DNA from: Salisediminibacterium beveridgei
GTDB taxonomy: Bacteria; Bacillota; Bacilli; Bacillales; Salisediminibacteriaceae
Direction of reading: 5' to 3'
Assembly: GCF_001721685.1 (NCBI RefSeq)
Contig: NZ_CP012502.1
Span: 310,001-374,000 of the forward strand
DNA: 64,000 nt
Made by a program: the position numbers and the translations under genes. Positions 1 to 8,092 of this stretch are shown here, in pieces. A model generated the notes under the pieces. The model ran no database searches and had not been told where the DNA came from. It was given only the letters and a program-made list of their open reading frames with translations. How positions within the stretch are numbered: the stretch's first letter is position 1; each line of letters begins with the position of its first letter.

Positions 1-396
1 GAGGCACTGTCGGTTGGCGATGAAACGTTTTCAAACAAATGCCTTCTAAAAATTGAGGAGTTTCAACATGCACAAAAGACCATTTTTTTCGTCAGTCATT
101 CACCAAGTCAAATCCGTAAAATGTGCAATAAAGTCGCCTGGATCCACTTTGGGGAATTAAAAGCGTTTGGCCGGACCAATAAAGTGATTCAGGAATACAG
201 GGAATTTATCGATCACTATAATGAGCTACCGAAGGAACAGCAATTGGCGTATCGAAACGAGATGATACAAGGACAGGTTCAGGAGTTGAAACGGGAAAAA
301 GGTAAAGGTTACACAAGACCGCTGATCCGGTATATCCCGCTGAGTTTGCTGGTGGTTATTTTTGGGATATCGCTTTATTTCCAAATCGTGAACTGA
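1..396 (+). CDS. tagH: Teichoic acid export ABC transporter ATP-binding subunit, 3' part
   Basis: The gene is open from base 1, so its 5' part lies outside the window. The visible product begins with the D-loop region EALSVGD and continues to an H-loop, VSHS. It then has the C-terminal extension seen in TagH-type ATPases (a charged linker with REFIDHYNEL) and ends in a single hydrophobic segment of about 18 residues (IPLSLLVVIFGISLYF). TagH with TagG exports wall teichoic acid across the membrane. The adjoining glycosyltransferase and tagO genes support an envelope glycopolymer locus. The Walker A motif is not visible because of the window edge. A capsule or O-antigen exporter of the same family is the alternative. 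Confidence 0.85.
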   Translation, partial: EALSVGDETFSNKCLLKIEEFQHAQKTIFFVSHSPSQIRKMCNKVAWIHFGELKAFGRTNKVIQEYREFIDHYNELPKEQQLAYRNEMIQGQVQELKREKGKGYTRPLIRYIPLSLLVVIFGISLYFQIVN

Positions 397-418
397 TTGA
401 TAAAGGAGCCATTTATGT

Positions 419-616
419 ATGAAAATGTCGGTGATCGAAACACAGCTTAAAGAAGAGGCGATTCAAGATCTGGAAGAGAAATGCCAGAGGCTTGAAAGTG
501 AACTGAGGTATAGAGAGACAGAAATCGCCTACCTTCGAGAGGAGAAAAAGCAGGTTTCCTCAAACTGGATTGGACGAACGTTATTCAAGATGGCAGAGAA
601 AGCAGTAAGGAGCTGA
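419..616 (+). CDS. Small coiled-coil protein of unknown function
   Basis: A 65-residue product rich in Glu, Lys and Arg, with heptad-like Leu spacing (LEEKCQRLESELRYRE), predicts one long coiled coil followed by a short amphipathic tail. An AAAGGAG ribosome site at 402-408 precedes it. An ATG at 415 in another frame stops after a few codons, so the ATG at 419 is preferred. It lies 22 nt after tagH and 5 nt before the next gene, consistent with one operon. I do not recognise a family. A scaffold or accessory role in the wall-glycan locus is inferred only from context. Confidence 0.6.
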   Translation: MKMSVIETQLKEEAIQDLEEKCQRLESELRYRETEIAYLREEKKQVSSNWIGRTLFKMAEKAVRS

Positions 617-621
617 ACATC

Positions 622-2538
622 ATGTATTACGCAGGAATGTGGCCGATCTCCCCGTCAATACAACATGGTTTTCACATCAATGGAAATGAAATCCTGATTC
701 AATCTGCCGTGAAGGATTGTGAAGTTCTGTTTTATGCTTTTGCGTACGATGAGCAAGCCGGCTGGCTTTACGCGAAAGACCAAAGCCTGGTCATGCACGC
801 GGAAGTGGAAGTGGATGCAGGAACAGCGGTATTCACAGTGGAAACAAAAGATGATCAGGGAAATGTGTCTTCTTCGGAGTATGCAGGTGAAGGAAAACAG
901 GTTGTTCAGCTTTCAGAAACCGACCGTTATTACCGCATCCGGTTGTCATTAAAACAAGTGACTGTATGTAAAGTCAACCATTTGGCAATTAATGGGAGGT
1001 TCATCCTGTCGACGGAAGACGTGCATCATCTGGATACGGGAAATGGGTTCACCTTACACAATGCCCAAAAATGCAAAAACTGTGTGCTCGATGACAAAGG
1101 GTTCAGGATCGAAAGTAAGCCGGACGAACGCGGTGCGAGGATGATGGAGTTCCAAACCGGGATCGATCCGTCTGAGGTGCTCGGGAAGCTGCTGAAAATC
1201 CGGATGGAGACGGATTCCTGTGAGGTCAGTGTGCATGTGTTTGGTTATCACGATGATCAGCTGGTGGAGAAAAAAAAATTCATTGAATCAGCTGTGGTGG
1301 ACTTCGAGCAGGACGTAGACAGACTGAGAGTCCTCCTCGCCGTTCAGGGCAGTGGCCGTGTGATTATTAACGAGTGGATGATTGGTGACTATGCACTATG
1401 GTCTCCGGTTACGATGTTTCCCTATTCCATTGCAGAAAACAGCCTGGTCGAATCAAATCACCCGCTTTTTGCGCTGAGCCAGTACGCGGTGGATCAAATC
1501 TATCCGCACTTCATTCCCGTCAAATCAGTCAAGTTTGATCCGGTCAATGACAGGATTCGCTTATGTTCGAAGCTGCATACATGCGATGATGCAAACGTCA
1601 GCCTTTATGTATCCTGGGTGAATATCCAGGGGATTCGAGAGATTTATCACTACCCGGTCAACCGGCAACTCTGTGTGCAGATTCCTGAATGGGTCAAACT
1701 GATTGAAGCCGGGTACAGAGTGGAAAGTCACGGATGGATCAACTTCCAGACGCTTGAACTTACGCCTTTGAATGAGATTGAAGAACCCTATCCATTAGCG
1801 GTGGCCTCTCTCAAAGAGAAAGAACAGGTACTTTTACCGGATAATGGTTTTGCTGCATCGGATCTGACGGTTTGTCATTTGACGACTGAGGAGCAGAGCA
1901 AATCAGAAAACCGTTTGTGTCGGATTGATCATGCCAATGCATACTATGGTATTCACGATCAAAAACCGGATGTGATTGTTGTCGATGAGCATTTATTTTC
2001 TCAGCAAGGCATGTATGGACAGTTTACGGAAAGGCTCTCCTATTTAATGCATGCATTCCCGACAGTGTGGTGGGTGATGGACGTATCTTCAGCAACTGCC
2101 TACGCCATGAACTGGTTCAAAGACCAATTCATGATGGTTGACCTGTTGGTCTCTACACGAAAGCTTGCAAGTTCACATGTCATCGCTTTTGGTGATAAGC
2201 TGTCGCGGATTGACGGGCACTCGCCGGCGAAGACTCAAATATGCCAGGCGCTGGGCTTTTACCTGGATGAAAAAAAGGAACCGGTCAACCGTTTATATAC
2301 GGAGGTAACTTCACTTGAAGAATTGACGCTGCTGCTTTCATATGTGAAGAATGAGAACCCGGACACCTTGTGGCGGATCGTCGTCGACTTTCCGGTTGAT
2401 GTTGAAGAGCTGTATAACCGGCAGTATCCTTCCGGTACAACTGTCATATGGAAGGATAATCTGGATCTGTACCCTGACATGGCCGGTTTTACGTACCAAC
2501 GGCTTATTGACTTACCAGTGAAGGGGCGCTCATCATGA
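622..2538 (+). CDS. Large unknown protein of the envelope glycan operon
   Basis: 638 residues, no signal peptide and no membrane segment. The first 250 or so residues look beta-rich, with carbohydrate-module-like stretches (for example AYYRIR-type and ISTED strands). The C-terminal 250 residues alternate beta and alpha in the manner of a GT-B Rossmann half (PDVIVVDEHLF, TVWWVMDV, DLLVSTRKL, WRIVVDFPVDVEELY). This is a visual impression, not a detected family. The stop codon overlaps the ATG of the downstream glycosyltransferase by 4 bases (ATGA), a sign of translational coupling, so the two products probably act together in glycopolymer synthesis. It is intact and unbroken. Confidence 0.6.
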   Translation: MYYAGMWPISPSIQHGFHINGNEILIQSAVKDCEVLFYAFAYDEQAGWLYAKDQSLVMHAEVEVDAGTAVFTVETKDDQGNVSSSEYAGEGKQVVQLSETDRYYRIRLSLKQVTVCKVNHLAINGRFILSTEDVHHLDTGNGFTLHNAQKCKNCVLDDKGFRIESKPDERGARMMEFQTGIDPSEVLGKLLKIRMETDSCEVSVHVFGYHDDQLVEKKKFIESAVVDFEQDVDRLRVLLAVQGSGRVIINEWMIGDYALWSPVTMFPYSIAENSLVESNHPLFALSQYAVDQIYPHFIPVKSVKFDPVNDRIRLCSKLHTCDDANVSLYVSWVNIQGIREIYHYPVNRQLCVQIPEWVKLIEAGYRVESHGWINFQTLELTPLNEIEEPYPLAVASLKEKEQVLLPDNGFAASDLTVCHLTTEEQSKSENRLCRIDHANAYYGIHDQKPDVIVVDEHLFSQQGMYGQFTERLSYLMHAFPTVWWVMDVSSATAYAMNWFKDQFMMVDLLVSTRKLASSHVIAFGDKLSRIDGHSPAKTQICQALGFYLDEKKEPVNRLYTEVTSLEELTLLLSYVKNENPDTLWRIVVDFPVDVEELYNRQYPSGTTVIWKDNLDLYPDMAGFTYQRLIDLPVKGRSS

Positions 2539-3497
2539 AGATATTGATTGCGGGGCACGATTTGAAATTTCTTGCCTTTTATACAGCGTATCTGGAAACG
2601 GTTGAACAGGCAGAGGTCCGCTACGATAACTGGGAAGGACACAACAGCCACGACATTGCTGGAAGTTTGGAGAAACTGAAGTGGGCGGACATCGTCTTCT
2701 GTGAATGGGGATTGGGAAATGCCGTTTTCTACAGTGAGCAAAAACGACAGGATCAGCGGCTGATCGTCCGGCTTCACCGGCAGGAGCTAAATACAGGATA
2801 CCTCCATTGGGTCGATCCCCAAAAAGTGGATGCTTTTATTTGCGTGTCACCAAGAATGAGAGATGCATTTGCAGCGCAATTTCGCATTCCGGCTGGCAGG
2901 ATTAGAGTCATTCCCAATGCTGTTGATCTGAATGGTTTCACTCCATCCAAGGCGATCGGGAACAAGACGCTCGGAATGGTCGGGTACATTCCGAAGCTGA
3001 AACGAATGGATAAAGCATTGGATATCCTGCAGACTTTACATCGTGCGGGTCAAGAATACCGCCTGGTGTTTAAAGGTGTCCATCCATTTGACACCAAGTG
3101 GCTCATGAAACGGCCTGATGAGCGGGCGTATTTTGAAGAACAGTTTGACCGGATCGAACAGGAAGGCTTGTCTGAGTATGTGTCTTTTGAATCATTTGGC
3201 AGTATGGAGACGTTCTATTCAGATAAGGATTTCATCCTGTCCATGAGTGATGTGGAAGCTTTCCATCTGGCAGTCGCTGAGGGGATGGCTGCCGGTGTCA
3301 TGCCGGTTATTTGCGGCTGGCGAGGTGCTGAACAGATTTATGGCCGGGATTTTATCTTATCTGATGTGGAGGATATAACCGCATTTTTACAGATATTGGT
3401 GGAGGACGAAGATCAGCATCAGGAAACGATGAAGCGTATTGTCAGGAAGTTTGATGAAAAGCGGATCATCGCCATGATGGATCGTCTCTTATTTTAG
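2535..3497 (+). CDS. GT-B family glycosyltransferase (GT4-like)
   Basis: 320 residues, rather short for a GT4 enzyme (usually 350-400). The N-terminal half has a minimal Rossmann fold (MKILIAGHDLKFLAFY) and the linker FICVSPRMRDAF, then VIPNAVDLNGF, which matches the hinge motif of GT4 enzymes. The C-terminal half has LGMVGYIPKLKRMDKALDIL and the donor-site stretch LSMSDVEAFHLAVAEGMAAG, where the E-F-H-L-A-V-A-E-G block replaces the usual EGFG..LEAMA. It would transfer a sugar from a nucleotide-activated donor to a cytoplasmic lipid-linked or protein acceptor. Its start overlaps the end of the upstream gene, and tagO follows after 25 nt. Confidence 0.8.
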   Translation: MKILIAGHDLKFLAFYTAYLETVEQAEVRYDNWEGHNSHDIAGSLEKLKWADIVFCEWGLGNAVFYSEQKRQDQRLIVRLHRQELNTGYLHWVDPQKVDAFICVSPRMRDAFAAQFRIPAGRIRVIPNAVDLNGFTPSKAIGNKTLGMVGYIPKLKRMDKALDILQTLHRAGQEYRLVFKGVHPFDTKWLMKRPDERAYFEEQFDRIEQEGLSEYVSFESFGSMETFYSDKDFILSMSDVEAFHLAVAEGMAAGVMPVICGWRGAEQIYGRDFILSDVEDITAFLQILVEDEDQHQETMKRIVRKFDEKRIIAMMDRLLF

Positions 3498-3522
3498 AAC
3501 AGATCGAGGGGTGACTGGAGTC

Positions 3523-4569
3523 ATGACAGAGTATATTATCGCTTTTTTGATCTCACTGATCGTATCCGTCTCGACGACTCCTTTCATCATGAGGTTTGCG
3601 AAGTACGTGCAGGCCATCGATGTCCCGGAAGACCGGAAAATCCATGCGTATATCATGCCCAGACTCGGTGGTTTATCCATCTTCACAGGGGTTGCTGCGG
3701 GTCTATGGTATCTGAGACCGCCATACATTGAAGAAGTGATGCCGTTTGCCGTGGGGGCTTGCCTGATCATTCTCGTTGGTGTACTGGATGATTGCTTTAA
3801 CATCAGGCCTTTGGCAAAACTGACCGGTCAGGTGGCTGCAGCTTCTGTTGTTGCTTTTTCAGGGATCCTCATCGATTCGTTAACGATTCCTTTCATCGGT
3901 TTTGTTGAATTCCAGTTTTTAAGCATCCCTCTGACAATCATTTGGATTGTTGCCATTACCAATGCGGTGAATTTGATAGATGGTCTGGATGGCCTGGCTG
4001 CAGGGACCTCCATCATTTCATTATCCTCATTACTGGTCGTCGCACTCATGCAGGATCAGGTGCTGGCTGCGATGCTTGCTGTGATTTATATTGGGGCTTC
4101 ACTCGGTTTTTTAGTGTTTAACTTTTATCCTGCAAAGATTTTTATGGGGGATTCGGGCTCATTATTTTTAGGGTATTCCATCGCAGTGATTTCGATCATC
4201 GGTTTACTGAAGAATCTGACCATCTTTACGATGTTTGTACCGATCATCATTTTGGCAATTCCTATTTTGGATACCTTATTGGCAATATCAAGGCGCATGC
4301 ATACAGGCATCGGATTAATGACGGCGGATAAACTGCATTTTCACTACCGGCTTTTGCAAATGGGCTTCAGTCATCGCGGGGCTGTCTTGATCATTTACAT
4401 GCTCAGCGGGGTTTTCGGTTTTGCAGCGATCGTGTTTTCGACTAACAGCATCTGGTTATCGGTGATTTTGGGTTTGCTGGTATTGGTTTCGTTACAGATT
4501 ATTATTGAAGTAACGGACTACAAAAACAGAAGACATCCGTTGATGAGTCTGTTCAGGCGGCACGAGTAA
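3523..4569 (+). CDS. tagO: Undecaprenyl-phosphate N-acetylglucosaminyl-1-phosphate transferase
   Basis: A polytopic membrane protein of about 348 residues with some ten hydrophobic segments. It carries the hallmarks of the MraY/WecA/TagO family: DVPEDRKIHAYIMPRLGG near the N-terminus, VGVLDDCFNIRP (catalytic DD pair), NAVNLIDGLDGLAAG and FMGDSGSLFLGY. It starts lipid-linked glycan synthesis (teichoic or teichuronic acid) by moving GlcNAc-1-P onto undecaprenyl phosphate. I chose the ATG at 3523, with GAGGGG at 3505-3510 as ribosome site. An in-frame GTG lies at 3511. A short hairpin at 4576-4595 follows the gene but lacks a T-run. Confidence 0.92.
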   Translation: MTEYIIAFLISLIVSVSTTPFIMRFAKYVQAIDVPEDRKIHAYIMPRLGGLSIFTGVAAGLWYLRPPYIEEVMPFAVGACLIILVGVLDDCFNIRPLAKLTGQVAAASVVAFSGILIDSLTIPFIGFVEFQFLSIPLTIIWIVAITNAVNLIDGLDGLAAGTSIISLSSLLVVALMQDQVLAAMLAVIYIGASLGFLVFNFYPAKIFMGDSGSLFLGYSIAVISIIGLLKNLTIFTMFVPIIILAIPILDTLLAISRRMHTGIGLMTADKLHFHYRLLQMGFSHRGAVLIIYMLSGVFGFAAIVFSTNSIWLSVILGLLVLVSLQIIIEVTDYKNRRHPLMSLFRRHE

Positions 4570-4643
4570 CACACCCTTTGGTTCATTTACCAAAGAAGAA
4601 ATCTCTGATATACTGATTTTTACAATAGGGAGGGAGGAGTCAC

Positions 4644-6908
4644 ATGAAAAAAGTAGCGATTTATTTTTTAATTGTGGTGCTGGTTTTTACATCTTTTTCA
4701 TTTATGGACGATAATGGGACACACGCAAGCAGTAATCAGGAAGTAACCGTTGAACTCATCGGGGATTTTTCAAATCAGAGTCGCCTCACGTTGAAACTCG
4801 AAGGATCTGATTATAAATCCGGAGTAAGCAGCTCTGTGGATAACAAGATTAATGATGCAGAGATTGTGGAGGTTGTTCGAAACGGCTCCAAGCTCGATGT
4901 TTTTGCAGACAGTGACAAAGTGATTTCAGAGACACAAAAATTTGTTCTCAAACCGGACAAAACGGATGATGGCCTTGTCAGCGTGAATAATACGAAGAAA
5001 TATCGCGGGACACTGGAATTCACCCAGTCTTCAGGGCATGTCAAGGCAACAAATATTGTGCCACTGGAAGAGTACATAATGGGTGTGGTACCGGCGGAGA
5101 TGCCTACCTACTGGCATGAAGAAGCTTTAAAGGTGCAGGCAGTCGCTGCCCGCACATTCGTGGCTGGAAGAGACTTCAGTGTAGTGGATACAACGTCTGA
5201 TCAGGTTTATAACGGATATGTGAGCACTAACCGTTCGAAAGTGGAGGGCGTCGTGAATGCTACAGCAGGGGAAGTCGTGAAGCAGGATAATGGGCGATTG
5301 GCCTCCACTTTCTATTCTGCGAGTAACGGCGGCCATACGGAACAAAACAGTAACCTTTGGACCGGTGGAAGTCCGATCTCTTATCTTCCAGCACAAAAAG
5401 ATCCATATGATCAGGATTACAGTTGGGATTTAAAGATCCATGGTCAGCAAATTGATTTAAGTGGACGTGATCTGACGCGTCCCGGGGACTGGTGGAGTTC
5501 AGTTTCTGAGGAGGATTCCAAAGTGGCGCCGAATCTTAGAAACTGGCTGGTCGGGGAAGGTCAAGCTTCAAGAGCCAGTGATGTGAAGATCATTGCCGTC
5601 GACCGATTAGGGTTCAGCAGTGAACGGACGTCCGGTCAACGGATTAAAGATGGATTCCTTGAAGTCAGATACATTAAACGGGACGGCAGTGGCTACGAAA
5701 CGAACAGTGACGGTTCCATTCGCATTTTAACGCATTCTTCGGATACGTTAACAGGCGGAGGGCTTCGTTTAGCGATTGGTAACGGCATGATGAGAAGTTT
5801 GCTCGTGAATGATGTGAATACCTCTTCAGCTGGTTCAGTGAACCGGATTGAGGGCAGGACCCGAATCGATACCGCAATTCAAGTTGCCAATCAACTCTAT
5901 CCAGGCGGATTTCCTGCGGACCATGATGAGAAGACCGTTTTCGTCACTACCTCACATGAATTTGCGGATGCTTTGAGCGCCGCCCCGTTGGCTGCTGAGT
6001 TGGATCATGCGCCGATTCTGTTATCAGGGGCAAGTTCCCTTTCAAATTCTGTTAGAGATGAGATCGACAGACTGGGTGCTGAAAAGGTGATTATGCTCGG
6101 AGGCACTGTGGCGCTCTCTGATCAAGTGGAGAGCAGTCTTCAATCGATTTCTTCTGTTAATGAGGTTGAACGGATTCAGGGTGCCAACCGTTACGAGACA
6201 AATCGTAAAATCAACGAGAAATTAACCGATGTAAATGGGACATTCATTGCTTCGGGTCAAAATTTTGCAGATGCCCTTGGAGCGGCTTCTGTAGCAGCTG
6301 TCGAAGGCTATGCCATGGTACTCACCCATCCGGACTCGGCAAGCGCAACAGCTGTGGATTTTCTGGATGATCATTCGGAGAAGGATTCATACATTTTAGG
6401 CGGACCTGTAGCGATCGGTGAAAGTACCGGGAATACACTAGCTAATCATGTGTCGCATGTTGAGCGGATTGCAGGCGACAACAGGTATGATACGGCAGCT
6501 CAAGTCCTGAATAAATTTCAATCGTCCTTTGATACAGACCGGATCTTCTTAACAACCGGTCAGGACTTTCCGGATGCCTTGGCAGCTTCGAGCCTGGCTT
6601 CGAAGTATCAAGCACCTATGGCAATCGGATTCAGAAATGTCAACGACACGATGGCATCCTTTCTTACTCGTTATTCCAATGCCAATCACGTACAAGTCCT
6701 TGGTGGACCGGTGGCCTTCTCTGACGAAGCAGTTGATAACTTTGCCAGAAGCATTGGGCTCAATGAATCCTATCAGATGAGCGGAAAAGGGTTCGGACAC
6801 GGGATCGGTATGAGTCAGCACGGTGCGAATAACCGTGCAAATGCGGATCAAGGCTATGAAGATATATTGGGCTTTTACTACCCGGGAACAAGCATTGAAC
6901 AGCATTAA
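4644..6908 (+). CDS. Exported SpoIID/LytB-type protein with three internal CWB2 wall-binding repeats
   Basis: 754 residues with a signal peptide (about 1-29). Residues 110-385 match the SpoIID/LytB fold (VPLEEYIMGVVPAEMP, LKVQAVAARTF). Three cell-wall-binding type 2 repeats follow (starts near 400, 510 and 606; motifs RIEGRTRIDTA, RIQGANRYET, RIAGDNRYDTA). The chain then returns to the SpoIID signature GKGFGHGIGMSQHGA ... FYYPGT at 709-750. The wall-binding repeats therefore appear to sit inside the SpoIID domain and not before it as in B. subtilis LytB. The likely role is modification of peptidoglycan, either stem-stripped glycan cleavage or amidase activation, at the cell wall. The gene ends at a shared terminator with the convergent LCP gene. 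Confidence 0.88.
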   Translation: MKKVAIYFLIVVLVFTSFSFMDDNGTHASSNQEVTVELIGDFSNQSRLTLKLEGSDYKSGVSSSVDNKINDAEIVEVVRNGSKLDVFADSDKVISETQKFVLKPDKTDDGLVSVNNTKKYRGTLEFTQSSGHVKATNIVPLEEYIMGVVPAEMPTYWHEEALKVQAVAARTFVAGRDFSVVDTTSDQVYNGYVSTNRSKVEGVVNATAGEVVKQDNGRLASTFYSASNGGHTEQNSNLWTGGSPISYLPAQKDPYDQDYSWDLKIHGQQIDLSGRDLTRPGDWWSSVSEEDSKVAPNLRNWLVGEGQASRASDVKIIAVDRLGFSSERTSGQRIKDGFLEVRYIKRDGSGYETNSDGSIRILTHSSDTLTGGGLRLAIGNGMMRSLLVNDVNTSSAGSVNRIEGRTRIDTAIQVANQLYPGGFPADHDEKTVFVTTSHEFADALSAAPLAAELDHAPILLSGASSLSNSVRDEIDRLGAEKVIMLGGTVALSDQVESSLQSISSVNEVERIQGANRYETNRKINEKLTDVNGTFIASGQNFADALGAASVAAVEGYAMVLTHPDSASATAVDFLDDHSEKDSYILGGPVAIGESTGNTLANHVSHVERIAGDNRYDTAAQVLNKFQSSFDTDRIFLTTGQDFPDALAASSLASKYQAPMAIGFRNVNDTMASFLTRYSNANHVQVLGGPVAFSDEAVDNFARSIGLNESYQMSGKGFGHGIGMSQHGANNRANADQGYEDILGFYYPGTSIEQH

Positions 6909-6926
6909 TTGATCCGACATAAAGAA

Positions 6927-6959
6927 AGAACGAGCCGCTTATTGCAAGCGGCTCGTTCT
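6927..6959. terminator. Bidirectional terminator between SpoIID/CWB2 and LCP genes
   Basis: A perfect 14-bp inverted repeat (arms 6927-6940 and 6946-6959, loop ATTGC) is centred on the convergent gene ends. The stop codon of the minus-strand LCP gene (6939-6941) lies inside it, so the hairpin also encodes the last residues of that protein. Confidence 0.85.
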
Positions 6960-7925
6960 TATATTATTCAGCTCAAGATGATTCATCAAGGCATTCTTCA
7001 AGTCCTTCAGTTCTTCTTCTTTAGGAATTTCGTAATAAATGCCATCGATGACTTTGGTTGTTGTTTCAACTGGTTTATGATGGATTTCAATGTCATCCAT
7101 TTTTGCATAATTCCTGGCAAGCGGCAGTGTATCACGAATCCGCAGGTTCGTTGTGACGTTATGGCCAACTTCCCTGACCACGTCATCGATATTGAGAAGA
7201 ATACCTGCAGAAGTCAATTCATCAACTAATGCCTGTATGACTTCCTGTTGCCGTTCGTTGCGACCGATATCTCCGCGGGGATCGGCCATCCTCATTCGGG
7301 CATAGGCAAGTGCATGGCGGCCGTCGATTTCCATTGGACCTTCATAAAACTGCAGCTTTTCAGCGACCCGGTCATCGCTGTTTTGTTCAAAATCAAAGGG
7401 TACATCGACCTCAATACCGCCGACAATATCAACGATGTTCTTAAAACCGTCAAAATCGACGGCTGCAAAATAGTCAACAGGCACTTCAAGAAACTGTTCG
7501 ACGGCGTTAATCGTGTAATCATATCCGCCAAATGCATAAGCGTGATTGATTTTATCTTCGACGCCTCTGTCTGGAATGGAAACCATGGTATCTCTTGGAA
7601 TAGTAACCAGATTCATGGAAGATTCTTCTGGATTAAAGGTGGCAAGTATAACTGTATCGGATCTGCCTTGTCCGATTCCATCAGCATAATCCTCGATACC
7701 GAGAAGCAAAATGGAAATCGGATCACGACTGATCGAGACCTTGGTGGGTCTGTAATCAGATTTCTCACGTGCAAGCTCAACATAAGAGTCATTGGCTGCC
7801 TGATATGTCTGATGAATAATGTATGCACCGGCTAAAATCAATAAGAGGAAAATGAGCAATGTAGACTTCATAAACAACTTGAATGATGCTTTTTTCCGGC
7901 GATCTTTCCGATTTTGGTTTTTCAT
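6939..7925 (-). CDS. LytR-CpsA-Psr (LCP) family glycopolymer ligase
   Basis: 328 residues: a short basic cytoplasmic N-terminus, one membrane anchor (about 20-43), then an extracytoplasmic LCP domain. Recognisable blocks are ILLLGIED, GRSDTVILATFNP, LVTIPRDTMVSIP, KINHAYAFGG, VDFDGFKNIVDIVGGIEVDVP and ALAYARMRMADPRGDIGRNERQQ. The conserved Arg and Asp residues that bind the polyprenyl pyrophosphate are present. LCP enzymes move teichoic acid or capsule from undecaprenyl carriers to peptidoglycan, which fits the nearby tagH and tagO. It is convergent with the CWB2 gene and shares its terminator. Close to B. subtilis TagU/TagT/TagV, but I cannot say which. Confidence 0.92.
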   Translation of the reverse strand: MKNQNRKDRRKKASFKLFMKSTLLIFLLLILAGAYIIHQTYQAANDSYVELAREKSDYRPTKVSISRDPISILLLGIEDYADGIGQGRSDTVILATFNPEESSMNLVTIPRDTMVSIPDRGVEDKINHAYAFGGYDYTINAVEQFLEVPVDYFAAVDFDGFKNIVDIVGGIEVDVPFDFEQNSDDRVAEKLQFYEGPMEIDGRHALAYARMRMADPRGDIGRNERQQEVIQALVDELTSAGILLNIDDVVREVGHNVTTNLRIRDTLPLARNYAKMDDIEIHHKPVETTTKVIDGIYYEIPKEEELKDLKNALMNHLELNNIRTSRLQ

Positions 7926-8029
7926 TTTCTCACCTGCGACTTTTTAATTTGACCTTTTTTATTATATCATCCAAATTAGTTTCAGTATAGTAGGTATATT
8001 TTATGTAAATTGAATAAATTAGAGAATAA

Positions 8030-8060
8030 TTAACAATTATCAAGTACAGTATATTATAAT
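8030..8060 (+). promoter_or_regulatory. Candidate sigma-A promoter of the CWB2-amidase gene
   Basis: A consensus TATAAT lies at 8055-8060, with a TTAACA hexamer at 8030-8035 giving a long spacer of 19. It is about 33 nt upstream of the GTG start in an AT-rich stretch. Confidence 0.5.
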
Positions 8061-8092
8061 GATGTCATGCCAAACTAGATAGGGAGGATTAT

